5,681 nt of DNA from an uncultured Eubacteriales bacterium (GCA_934477985.1 CAKSOR010000198.1:1-5681), one strand, 5' to 3'. Counted from the stretch's first letter, positions 1-5,681 are shown. The notes: generated by a model from the sequence alone, not told the origin. A program made the numbers and translations.

Positions 1-3000
1 GCGTAGAGAGCCGCGAACTTCGTGAGTCTCTCGTACTTAGCCTTTGCGTTAGCCTCAGCCTTGGCGAAGAGCTGTTCCGCGCGCTCGGGGAACGCGAGTG
101 CGAGACGGCTGTAACGGGTCTCGGACTTGATGAAGTCGATATACGAAGTGGTCGGAGCCTTGCTGTCCAGAGTGAAGGGATTCTTACCCTCAGCCTTGAG
201 AGCCGGGTTGAATCTGAACATCTGCCAGTAACCAGCGTCAACGGCACGCTTCATTTCGAGCTGGCAGTTGGTCATGCCGCCCTTTACACCGTGCATTTCG
301 CAGGGTGCGTAGCCGATGATGATCGAAGGTCCGTGATATGCCTCAGCCTCTGCCATAGCCTTGAGGGTCTGGTTCATATCCGCGCCCATAGCGATCTGCG
401 CGACATAGACGTAGCCGTAGGACATTGCGATCTCGGCGAGGTTCTTCTTGCCGATTGCCTTACCTGCTGCCGCGAACTGTGCGACCTGACCGATGTTGGA
501 CGCCTTGGACGCCTGTCCGCCGGTGTTCGAGTAAACCTCGGTATCGAAGACCATGACGTTGATGTCTTCGCCGGAAGCGAGAACATGGTCGAGACCGCCG
601 AAGCCGATATCGTATGCCCAGCCGTCGCCGCCGAAGATCCAGACGGACTTCTTTGCGAGGTAATCCTTATTAGCGAGGATTTCCCTTGCGATCGGGCAGC
701 CTTCCTTCTCGGCCTTTTCGATCTCGACAAGGAGAGCCTCAGCGGCAGGAGTGTTAGCCGCGCCGTCGTCCTTGGTGTCGAGGAATGCCTTTGCGGCAGC
801 CTTGAACTCTTCGGAAGCCTTATCGGAGTTCATCATCTCCTCGACCTTGCCGATGAGTCTTGCGCGGAGAGTCTTCTGTCCGAGGTAGATACCGAGACCA
901 TGCTCAGCGTTATCCTCGAAGAGCGAGTTTGCCCATGCCGGACCCTTACCGGTCTCTTTGTTGACAGTGTAAGGAGTTGCGGGTGCGGAACCGCCCCAGA
1001 TGGACGAGCATCCGGTTGCGTTCGAGATATACATTCTCTCGCCGAAGAGCTGAGTTACGAGACGAGCGTAAGAGGTCTCGGCGCATCCTGCGCAGGAGCC
1101 CGAGAACTCAAGCAGCGGCTGCTTGAACTGGCTGCCCTTGACAGTATTGTTGATGAGTTCCTTCTTCTCGGAAACGTGAGCGACGGCGTAATCGAACGGA
1201 GCCTGCTGATCAAGCTGCGATGCCTGGAGCACCATTCTGATAGCGCTCTTGGGAGCTGCGAGCTCGGCTGCCTTCTTTGCTGCCTTCTTCGGATCGTCCG
1301 GGAATTCCTCGGTCGCGGTCTTCATAGCGTCCTTCTCAGCCTTTACGGTGACAGGGCACGCCTTGACGCAGAGAGTACAGCCCATGCAGTCCATCGGGCT
1401 TATAGCCATCGTGAACTTATAGTTGGTCTTGATGACCGGCTTTGCGGTGAACTTGGTTGCAGCCGGAGCGTTCGCTGCCTCTTCCTCGGTCATAGCGAAC
1501 GGACGGATAGCGGCGTGCGGACAGACAAACGCGCAGTTGTTGCACTGTACGCAGTTCTCGGGCTTCCACTCGGGAACATAGACGGCGACGCCGCGCTTTT
1601 CGTAAGCGGCCGCGCCCTGCGGGTAGGTACCGTCGGCACGATCCTTGAATGCCGAGACAGGGAGGGAGTCTCCGCGCATCGAGTCGACCGGCTCGACGAC
1701 CTTGTTGACGAAATCGACAAGATCCTTGCGGTCTCCGGTAGCCTCAGCCTTAGGAGCGTCGGGAGCGCAGTTTGCCCAAGCGGCGGGAACGTCAACCTTC
1801 ACGAACGCGTCGGCACCAGCGTCGATAGCGTTGTAGTTGAGGTCGACCATTGCCTGACCCTTCTTGATGTAGGACTTGTATGCCATCTTCTTCATGTACT
1901 CGATAGCCTCGTCCTTCGGGAGGATGCCTGCGAGTGCGAAGAAAGCGGACTGAAGAACGGTGTTCTTGACCTTCGCGTTGCCGATGCGCTTGATTGCGAT
2001 ACCGGTACCGTCGATGGTGTAGAACTCGATATTGTTCTTCGCGATATACTGCTTTACAGCGGACGGGAGATGAGCGTCGAGCTCTTCAGCGGTCCACGGG
2101 CAGTCGAGGAGGAACTTTCCGCCCGGCTTGACGTCCTGAACCATATCGTACTTATCGAGGTAAGCGTGGTTATGGCAGGCGACGAAGTCAGCCTTGTTGA
2201 TATAGTAAGGAGCCTTTATGGGGTTGTCGCCGAAACGCAGGTGCGAGATGGTGATACCGCCGGTCTTCTTCGAGTCATACTGGAAGTATGCCTGAATATA
2301 CTTATCGGTGTGGTCGCCGATGATCTTGATGGAGTTCTTGTTAGCGCCGACAGTACCGTCTCCGCCGAGTCCCCAGAACTTGCAGGAGATAGTGCCCTTT
2401 GCGGAGGTATCGGGAGCGGGCTTTTCCTCGAGGGAGAGTCCGGTGACGTCATCGACGATGCCGATGGTGAAGCCGTTCTTGGGCTCGTCCTTTGCGAGGT
2501 TGTCGTATACTGCGAAGATCGAGGACGGAGGAGTATCCTTCGAGCCGAGACCGTAGCGTCCGCCGACGACCTTGGTGGTGATGCCCTTCGAAGCGAGAGC
2601 GGTGACTACGTCGAGGTAGAGCGGCTCTCCGAGAGCGCCGGGCTCCTTGGTTCTGTCGAGGACAGCGATCTTCTTCGCGGTTGCGGGGATAGCCTCGATG
2701 AGCTTATCAGCTACGAAAGGACGATAGAGTCTGACCTTTACGAGACCGACCTTTTCGCCTGCGGCGTTCATGTAGTCGATGACTTCCTCTGCGACGTCGC
2801 AGACAGAGCCCATAGCGATTATGACGCGGTCAGCGTCGGGTGCGCCGTAGTAGTTGAAGAGCTTATAGTCGGTGCCGAGCTTCTCGTTGACCTTGCCCAT
2901 GTACTCCTCGACGATAGCGGGGAGGTTGTTGTAGTAGGTGTTGCAAGCCTCACGGTGCTGGAAGAAGATATCTCCGTTTTCAGCCGAGCCGCGGAGGACA

Positions 3001-3665
3001 GGGTGATCGGGGTTGAGAGCGCGCGCTCTGAAAGCCGCGACAGCGTCCATATCGACCATTTCGGCGAGATCCTTATAGTCCCAAGCCTCGATCTTCTGGA
3101 TCTCGTGGGAGGTGCGGAAGCCGTCGAAGAAGTTGATGAACGGTACTCTTCCCTTGATGGTGGAGAGGTGAGCGACAGCGCCGAGATCCATGATCTCCTG
3201 CGGGTTGGTCTCTGCGAGCATAGCGAAACCGGTCTGGCGGCAGGCGTACACGTCGGAGTGGTCGCCGAAGATGTTAAGAGCGTGGGAAGCTACGCAGCGT
3301 GCCGATACGTGGATTACGCAGGGCAGGAGCTCGCCGGCGATCTTGTACATGTTCGGGATCATCAGAAGAAGACCCTGGGAAGCGGTGTAGGTAGTGGTGA
3401 GCGCGCCTGCGGCGAGAGAGCCGTGGACTGCGCCCGCAGCGCCTGCCTCGGACTGCATCTCGATGACTTTTACATTGTCGCCGAAGATGTTCTTAGCGGG
3501 CTCGCCGAAGATGTTCTTGTTGGAAGCGGACCAGGTGTCGGTCACTTCCGCCATAGGGCTGGAAGGAGTGATAGGATATATGGCGGCGACTTCGGTAAAC
3601 GCGTACGATACGTGCGCGGCAGCCGTGTTACCGTCCATGGATATCTTTTTTCTCTCGATTGCCAT
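1..3665 (-). CDS. nifJ: Pyruvate:ferredoxin (flavodoxin) oxidoreductase, 3' end cut by window edge
   Basis: Cytoplasmic iron-sulfur enzyme that oxidises pyruvate with CoA to acetyl-CoA and CO2 and passes electrons to ferredoxin or flavodoxin; the central pyruvate step of anaerobes. The frame is open from ATG at 3665 to base 1 (1221 codons). Seen: pyruvate/TPP-site motif YPITPSS (30-36), QSEAGAAG with Glu73, and HVSAR with Arg123; these correspond to Thr31, Glu64 and Arg114 of the Desulfovibrio africanus enzyme. Two [4Fe-4S] ferredoxin-type clusters follow: C705/C708/C711/C715 and C760/C763/C766/C770. Proximal-cluster ligands are C858, C861, C886 and C1122. The C-terminal TPP motif is GGDGWAYDIG (Asp1014) with Asn1047 in YSNTGG. 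The start is set by GGAGGA nine bases upstream. It is a single-gene homodimer-type PFOR, longer than the D. africanus core because of inserts near residues 50-62 and 775-806. Codons are strongly biased (mostly C-ending, AAG for Lys), as in highly expressed genes. It has its own promoter. Identification is near certain; the electron acceptor is inferred. Confidence 0.98.
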   Translation of the reverse strand, partial: MAIERKKISMDGNTAAAHVSYAFTEVAAIYPITPSSPMAEVTDTWSASNKNIFGEPAKNIFGDNVKVIEMQSEAGAAGAVHGSLAAGALTTTYTASQGLLLMIPNMYKIAGELLPCVIHVSARCVASHALNIFGDHSDVYACRQTGFAMLAETNPQEIMDLGAVAHLSTIKGRVPFINFFDGFRTSHEIQKIEAWDYKDLAEMVDMDAVAAFRARALNPDHPVLRGSAENGDIFFQHREACNTYYNNLPAIVEEYMGKVNEKLGTDYKLFNYYGAPDADRVIIAMGSVCDVAEEVIDYMNAAGEKVGLVKVRLYRPFVADKLIEAIPATAKKIAVLDRTKEPGALGEPLYLDVVTALASKGITTKVVGGRYGLGSKDTPPSSIFAVYDNLAKDEPKNGFTIGIVDDVTGLSLEEKPAPDTSAKGTISCKFWGLGGDGTVGANKNSIKIIGDHTDKYIQAYFQYDSKKTGGITISHLRFGDNPIKAPYYINKADFVACHNHAYLDKYDMVQDVKPGGKFLLDCPWTAEELDAHLPSAVKQYIAKNNIEFYTIDGTGIAIKRIGNAKVKNTVLQSAFFALAGILPKDEAIEYMKKMAYKSYIKKGQAMVDLNYNAIDAGADAFVKVDVPAAWANCAPDAPKAEATGDRKDLVDFVNKVVEPVDSMRGDSLPVSAFKDRADGTYPQGAAAYEKRGVAVYVPEWKPENCVQCNNCAFVCPHAAIRPFAMTEEEAANAPAATKFTAKPVIKTNYKFTMAISPMDCMGCTLCVKACPVTVKAEKDAMKTATEEFPDDPKKAAKKAAELAAPKSAIRMVLQASQLDQQAPFDYAVAHVSEKKELINNTVKGSQFKQPLLEFSGSCAGCAETSYARLVTQLFGERMYISNATGCSSIWGGSAPATPYTVNKETGKGPAWANSLFEDNAEHGLGIYLGQKTLRARLIGKVEEMMNSDKASEEFKAAAKAFLDTKDDGAANTPAAEALLVEIEKAEKEGCPIAREILANKDYLAKKSVWIFGGDGWAYDIGFGGLDHVLASGEDINVMVFDTEVYSNTGGQASKASNIGQVAQFAAAGKAIGKKNLAEIAMSYGYVYVAQIAMGADMNQTLKAMAEAEAYHGPSIIIGYAPCEMHGVKGGMTNCQLEMKRAVDAGYWQMFRFNPALKAEGKNPFTLDSKAPTTSYIDFIKSETRYSRLALAFPERAEQLFAKAEANAKAKYERLTKFAALY
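3478..3518 (-). repeat. In-frame 24-bp-period tandem duplication inside nifJ
   Basis: A 17-base unit (tcgccgaagatgttctt on the plus strand) occurs at 3478-3494 and again at 3502-3518, a period of 24 bases or 8 codons. In the protein it gives KNIFG at residues 50-54 and again at 58-62 (KNIFGEPAKNIFGD). Compared with the D. africanus PFOR sequence as I recall it, which has one KNIFG here, the spacing from Thr33 to Glu73 is seven residues longer. The duplication keeps the frame and all flanking active-site motifs. Confidence 0.85.
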
Positions 3666-3674
3666 GGGTTGGAT

Positions 3675-3680
3675 TCCTCC
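3675..3680 (-). promoter_or_regulatory. Ribosome binding site of nifJ
   Basis: On the minus strand GGAGGA lies 9 bases before the ATG at 3665. This strong Shine-Dalgarno sequence fixes the start. The next in-frame ATG (codon 10) has no comparable site and would remove residues of the conserved N-terminus. Confidence 0.9.
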
Positions 3681-3716
3681 TATATATAAATAAATTTTGA
3701 CATAGGGTATTTTCGC

Positions 3717-3748
3717 GGCGTTCCGCCGGTTATGCGCATAAAAACGCC
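3717..3748 (-). other. Inverted repeat / possible stem-loop in the nifJ leader
   Basis: GGCGTT and AACGCC arms (3743-3748 and 3717-3722) enclose 20 bases that contain the perfect 10-bp palindrome TATGCGCATA (3731-3740). The element lies just downstream of the predicted transcription start, so it could be an mRNA hairpin or an operator. There is no T-run after it, so it is not a terminator. I do not recognise it as a known operator, and it does not match the Rex consensus. Confidence 0.4.
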
Positions 3749-3757
3749 ACGATATAT

Positions 3758-3786
3758 ATAATAGCACGTTTTGACCGATTTGTAAA
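3758..3786 (-). promoter_or_regulatory. Housekeeping sigma promoter of nifJ
   Basis: On the minus strand TTTACA (3781-3786) is followed by a 17-base spacer and TATTAT (3758-3763), each hexamer one base off the sigma-A/sigma-70 consensus with ideal spacing. Transcription would start near 3751, giving a leader of about 85 bases before the nifJ ATG. It sits downstream of the lipoprotein terminator, so nifJ is expected to be an independent transcription unit. Confidence 0.8.
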
Positions 3787-3820
3787 GAGGAAAAACGAAA
3801 ATTATTTGTAAACACGCGAG

Positions 3821-3863
3821 AAAAAGCCGCTCCGGGGCGAAAATTGTCAGTTTTCCGGAGCGG
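3821..3863 (-). terminator. Intrinsic terminator of the lipoprotein operon
   Basis: Reading the minus strand, CCGCTCCGG (3855-3863) pairs perfectly with CCGGAGCGG (3827-3835), and inside it an AAAA/TTTT pair can extend the stem. The right arm is followed by C and five Ts (3821-3825). It begins 5 bases after the stop codon of copy C, so it ends the three-gene array and insulates nifJ from read-through. Confidence 0.9.
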
Positions 3864-3868
3864 GGAGG

Positions 3869-4507
3869 TCAATTATTTGCCGATTCCATCAGTTTGTAGG
3901 CGTCGCTGTAGTCGTAGGAGATCAGCTCGACTGCGCAGAGGTTGTGTGCGACGGATCGTATTGTGAGTTTCGCGGTAATCATCACGCGGTCTGTGCCGTC
4001 GAGGGCGTTTATTGTGAGGATTGACTCGGTCGAGTCAGACTCGAAGCCCTCGAACGGGTCTATCGAGATACTATCGATCTCGTGTGGACCGGAGCAGAAG
4101 CCGAGCGGGAGTACGGCGACCCAGCCGGAGTTGTTTATTGTGAGGTCGTAGCCGAAATGCCTGCCCTCGAAGCCGGAGTAGTCCCAGATTGCCTGTTTTT
4201 CGTCGACCGAGAGCTGGGAATCCTTTGTCTCGGAAATGATCTCAATTCTGCCGTCGTACTCGAGCAGGAGATTTATGTTGTTGAGTTTTTTGTAGAAGCC
4301 GACTTTTGGGAGGAGGTATTCGGTTTCTTTATCGAGACGGGTCAGGGCTACGAGGGACTGGTCGGGCGGATCGGCGGTCGGGGCGGTGGATGCCGGGTAG
4401 GTGTAGGCGCTGATTTTCAGGGCTTCGGACATGGGAGTTACGGGGATGTCGGCGTTGCAGGCGGTGAGGGCGAGAGTCAGGGCGGCGAGGATAAGGAGCT
4501 TTTTCAT
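3869..4507 (-). CDS. Small lipoprotein, copy C (last gene of the tandem array), unknown function
   Basis: A 212-residue predicted secreted lipoprotein. The signal peptide is MKKLLILAALTLALTAC with lipobox LTAC, so Cys17 would be acylated and the mature protein anchored on the outer face of the membrane. A short Pro/Ala/Thr-rich stretch (37-50) could be a linker. The rest is rich in alternating hydrophobic/polar segments, which suggests a beta-rich domain, with the family-conserved core FGYDLTINNSGWVAVLPLG (118-136) and the tail CAVELISYDYSDAYKLME (191-208). Cys138 and Cys191 align with cysteines in both paralogs. I do not recognise the family and assign no function. The ATG overlaps the stop of copy B (ATGA), and GGAGG in copy B's last codons supplies the ribosome binding site. 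It differs from B and A in lacking the NPRY/FPRY-GTEY segment, and its own last codons carry no GGAGG, fitting its place before the terminator. Confidence 0.85.
   Translation of the reverse strand: MKKLLILAALTLALTACNADIPVTPMSEALKISAYTYPASTAPTADPPDQSLVALTRLDKETEYLLPKVGFYKKLNNINLLLEYDGRIEIISETKDSQLSVDEKQAIWDYSGFEGRHFGYDLTINNSGWVAVLPLGFCSGPHEIDSISIDPFEGFESDSTESILTINALDGTDRVMITAKLTIRSVAHNLCAVELISYDYSDAYKLMESANN
3886..3938 (-). repeat. 53-base C-terminal repeat block, copy C
   Basis: Direct repeat with 4518-4570 (2 mismatches) and 5228-5280. It encodes the shared C-terminus CAVELISYDYSDAYKLM. The differences from copy B are silent (CTG/CTC Leu, GCA/GCG Ala). Confidence 0.9.
4406..4507 (-). repeat. 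102-base N-terminal repeat block, copy C
   Basis: Direct repeat with 5116-5217: 9 mismatches in 102 bases, no gaps. It encodes the signal peptide plus 17 residues after the lipobox Cys (first 34 residues). Eight of the nine base differences are silent; one changes Leu7 to Ile. Similarity falls sharply after codon 34. Confidence 0.9.
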
Positions 4508-5217
4508 CCGGCGTCCTCCATCAGTTTGTAGGCGTCGCTGTAGTCGTAGGAGATGAGCTCGACCGCGCAGAAATCTGAATAGTATGGATCAGCGTCGGAG
4601 ATTCCGAGGTGGGTGAATTTCAGTTCGGCGGTTATTTTCGGCGAGGTTGTACTGCCGCCTTCGTAGGCGTTGATTTTTATGTAATATTCTGTGCCCGCTC
4701 CGCGCGGTCCGGAGTAGCGGGGATTTCGCATTCCGAAGACCGATATATTGTCTATCTCCGTCATTCCGCCGCAGCCGCCGAGTGGGACGAGAGCTACATA
4801 GCCGGAATTGGATATGCGTATGTCATATCCGAAATAGCGTTCGGAACGGGCGTTATCGTTTGTCATGAGGCGGCATTTTTCATCTACAGACATCTGTACA
4901 TCCTTGTTTTCGGAGATCAGCTCGACGCTGCCGCCCTCATATTCAATTCTGAAATTCAGACCGACTGTGTTATTATAGCCTTCGCGGGCTATCATTCGCT
5001 CTTTGCCGAGTTCGAGAGGGGCGAATTCTATTCCGGTGTCATCGAGGGCTTGGAGCTCGTCGAGCGTCGCGTTGTGATAGTCGATTGAATTGCTTATTTC
5101 TTCGGGGTATAGGAAGGCGCTGATTTTCAGCGCTTCGGACATGGGGGTGACGGGAATGTCGGCGTTGCAGGCGGTGAGGGCGAGGGTCAGGGCCGCGATG
5201 ATGAGGAGTTTTTTCAT
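4504..5217 (-). CDS. Small lipoprotein, copy B (middle gene), unknown function
   Basis: A 237-residue predicted lipoprotein, paralog of the flanking genes. Signal peptide MKKLLIIAALTLALTAC ends in lipobox LTAC (Cys17). The segment after it (18-34, NADIPVTPMSEALKISA) is identical to copy C. Residues about 35-80 are unlike copy C and include an acidic stretch. The shared core follows: EYEGG-VELISENKD (92-106), SVDEK (110-114), FGYDIRISNSGYVALVPLG (129-147), TEIDNISV (153-160), then NPRY...GTEY (165-178), shared with copy A only. The C-terminal block is CAVELISYDYSDAYKLME (217-234). Cys149 and Cys217 are conserved in the family; Cys115 is private. No transmembrane segment is evident beyond the signal peptide. 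The start overlaps copy A's stop by 4 bases and the stop overlaps copy C's start by 4 bases, so expression is probably coupled. No family or function recognised. Confidence 0.88.
   Translation of the reverse strand: MKKLLIIAALTLALTACNADIPVTPMSEALKISAFLYPEEISNSIDYHNATLDELQALDDTGIEFAPLELGKERMIAREGYNNTVGLNFRIEYEGGSVELISENKDVQMSVDEKCRLMTNDNARSERYFGYDIRISNSGYVALVPLGGCGGMTEIDNISVFGMRNPRYSGPRGAGTEYYIKINAYEGGSTTSPKITAELKFTHLGISDADPYYSDFCAVELISYDYSDAYKLMEDAG
4515..4519 (-). promoter_or_regulatory. Ribosome binding site of copy C, inside the end of copy B
   Basis: GGAGG lies 7 bases before the ATG at 4507. It is formed by the codons ATG GAG GAC (Met-Glu-Asp) three residues from the end of copy B, so coding and translation-initiation signals coincide. 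It supports the ATGA-overlap start. Confidence 0.85.
4518..4570 (-). repeat. 53-base C-terminal repeat block, copy B
   Basis: Same element as 3886-3938 and 5228-5280. It encodes the C-terminal block of copy B, and its left edge runs into the GGAGG that serves copy C. Confidence 0.9.
5116..5217 (-). repeat. 102-base N-terminal repeat block, copy B
   Basis: Partner of 4406-4507. It encodes the signal peptide and the first 17 mature residues of copy B. The matching block of copy A would lie beyond the right edge of the window. Confidence 0.9.
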
Positions 5218-5681
5218 TGCTCTGCCTCCATTATTTTGTAGGCGTCGCTGTAGTCGTAGGAGATGAGCTCGACTGCGCAGTAGCCGGTGTCGGGGTGCTC
5301 TGAGTTGCTTTTTCCTATCTGTTTAATTCTTAATTTTGCCGTGATTGTCGGCTGACAGCCGTCGTCGCCAGCGTTCACAGTTACGATGTATTCAGTTCCG
5401 TAGCCGCTCGCGCCTTTATAGCGCGGGAAGGAGTCAGACATCACCGAGATGTCATCGACCTTTGCCGAACACATCATGCCGAGCGGTGCGAGCGATATAA
5501 AGCCGGAGTTCGCTATATGCAGGTCATAGCCAAACTGGCGTTCGGAGAATTTGTTTTCGTGCGTCCACGCCTGCTTTTTTTCGCCGACCGAGAACTGGAC
5601 GCTTTTGTCTTCCGAGATGACCTGCACGTATCCGCCGTCGTATTCAAAGAAGAAATTCAGGTTCACGAAGTCGTTGTACAT
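5214..5681 (-). CDS. Small lipoprotein, copy A (5' truncated by window edge), unknown function
   Basis: C-terminal 155 residues of a third paralog. The Met codon at the right edge is almost certainly internal: MYNDFVNLNFFFEYDGG aligns with residues 80-96 of copy B, so about 79 residues including the expected signal peptide lie outside the window. Visible: VISEDKSVQFSVGEK (21-35), the core FGYDLHIANSGFISLAPLG (50-68), KVDDISV (74-80), FPRYKG...GTEY (85-98) and the tail CAVELISYDYSDAYKIME (135-152), numbered from the edge Met. Cys71 and Cys135 match the conserved pair; Cys109 is private. It is closer to copy B than to copy C, because it shares the FPRY-GTEY segment. Its stop overlaps the ATG of copy B (ATGA). 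That it is a lipoprotein is inferred from its paralogs. Further copies may lie upstream. Confidence 0.85.
   Translation of the reverse strand: MYNDFVNLNFFFEYDGGYVQVISEDKSVQFSVGEKKQAWTHENKFSERQFGYDLHIANSGFISLAPLGMMCSAKVDDISVMSDSFPRYKGASGYGTEYIVTVNAGDDGCQPTITAKLRIKQIGKSNSEHPDTGYCAVELISYDYSDAYKIMEAEQ
5225..5229 (-). promoter_or_regulatory. Ribosome binding site of copy B, inside the end of copy A
   Basis: GGAGG lies 7 bases before the ATG at 5217 and is formed by the codons ATG GAG GCA (Met-Glu-Ala) near the end of copy A. Position and spacing are the same as at the B/C junction. Confidence 0.85.
5228..5280 (-). repeat. 53-base C-terminal repeat block, copy A
   Basis: Third copy of the block at 3886-3938 and 4518-4570, with 3 differences from the copy-B block. 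Two of these together change Leu to Ile (KLME becomes KIME); the third is silent. Confidence 0.88.

Noticed and set aside
374..730. Short minus-strand Arg/Ser-rich frame inside nifJ, and similar ones at 1490-1795 and 2216-2452
   Set aside because: These are out-of-frame readings of nifJ with the basic, Ser/Arg/Pro-rich composition typical of shadows in G+C-rich coding DNA.
291..3689. Long plus-strand open reading frame as a real gene
   Set aside because: It lies entirely antisense to an unmistakable nifJ, has no recognisable domain, and is explained by absence of TTA/CTA/TCA codons in nifJ.
3697..3702. Plus-strand TTGACA as a promoter -35 box
   Set aside because: At 16-18 bases downstream there is only G+C-rich sequence with no -10-like hexamer, and no plus-strand gene follows.
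3821..3863. The strong inverted repeat as part of a CRISPR array or mobile-element end
   Set aside because: It is a single hairpin followed by a T-run directly after a stop codon, with no repeated units or flanking target duplication; a terminator explains it.
4082..4531. Plus-strand open frame across copy C
   Set aside because: It is Gly/Glu/Val-rich and antisense to a conserved lipoprotein gene whose paralogs preserve the minus-strand protein; treated as a shadow.
4609..5088. Plus-strand open frame across copy B
   Set aside because: Antisense to copy B with no recognisable domain; the repeat-conserved reading is on the minus strand.
5679..5681. ATG at the right edge as the start of copy A
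   Set aside because: The residues after it align with position 80 onward of copy B, so the true start with the signal peptide lies outside the window.

Overview
The window reads almost entirely on the minus strand and looks like chromosomal DNA from an anaerobic, moderately G+C-rich Bacillota (Clostridia-type) bacterium. The support for this is a large pyruvate:ferredoxin oxidoreductase, strong GGAGG ribosome binding sites, a near-consensus housekeeping promoter, an intrinsic hairpin-plus-T terminator and short lipoprotein signal peptides. The phylum is an inference from these traits, not from a marker gene.

Layout in the direction of transcription (right to left). From the right edge to 3869 lies a tandem array of three homologous small lipoprotein genes, called here copy A (5214-5681, N-terminus outside the window), copy B (4504-5217) and copy C (3869-4507). 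Each overlaps the next by 4 bases (ATGA), so they form one translationally coupled operon. It ends at a 9-bp-stem terminator (3821-3863). I recognise no family. The copies share almost identical first 34 residues (B and C) and a near-identical C-terminal block of about 18 residues (all three), while the middle has diverged strongly.

A 203-base gap (3666-3868) holds that terminator, a strong promoter (3758-3786), a leader with a small inverted repeat, and a good ribosome binding site. These serve nifJ, which fills 3665 to the left edge (1221 full codons, 3' end cut off, probably only by a few residues). NifJ is the central catabolic enzyme that turns pyruvate into acetyl-CoA, CO2 and reduced ferredoxin/flavodoxin. 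All cofactor residues I could check are present. Two local features stand out: an in-frame 24-bp tandem duplication next to the thiamine-diphosphate site, and an Ala/Lys-rich insertion between the ferredoxin-like domain and the proximal cluster.

The nifJ gene and the lipoprotein array are separated by a terminator and a fresh promoter, so nothing in the sequence argues that they work together. The long plus-strand open frame over nifJ (291-3689) is a codon-bias shadow. The least-described content is the lipoprotein array: an overlapping set of secreted paralogs with fixed ends and variable centres, in which the Shine-Dalgarno of each next gene is written in the last codons of the preceding one.
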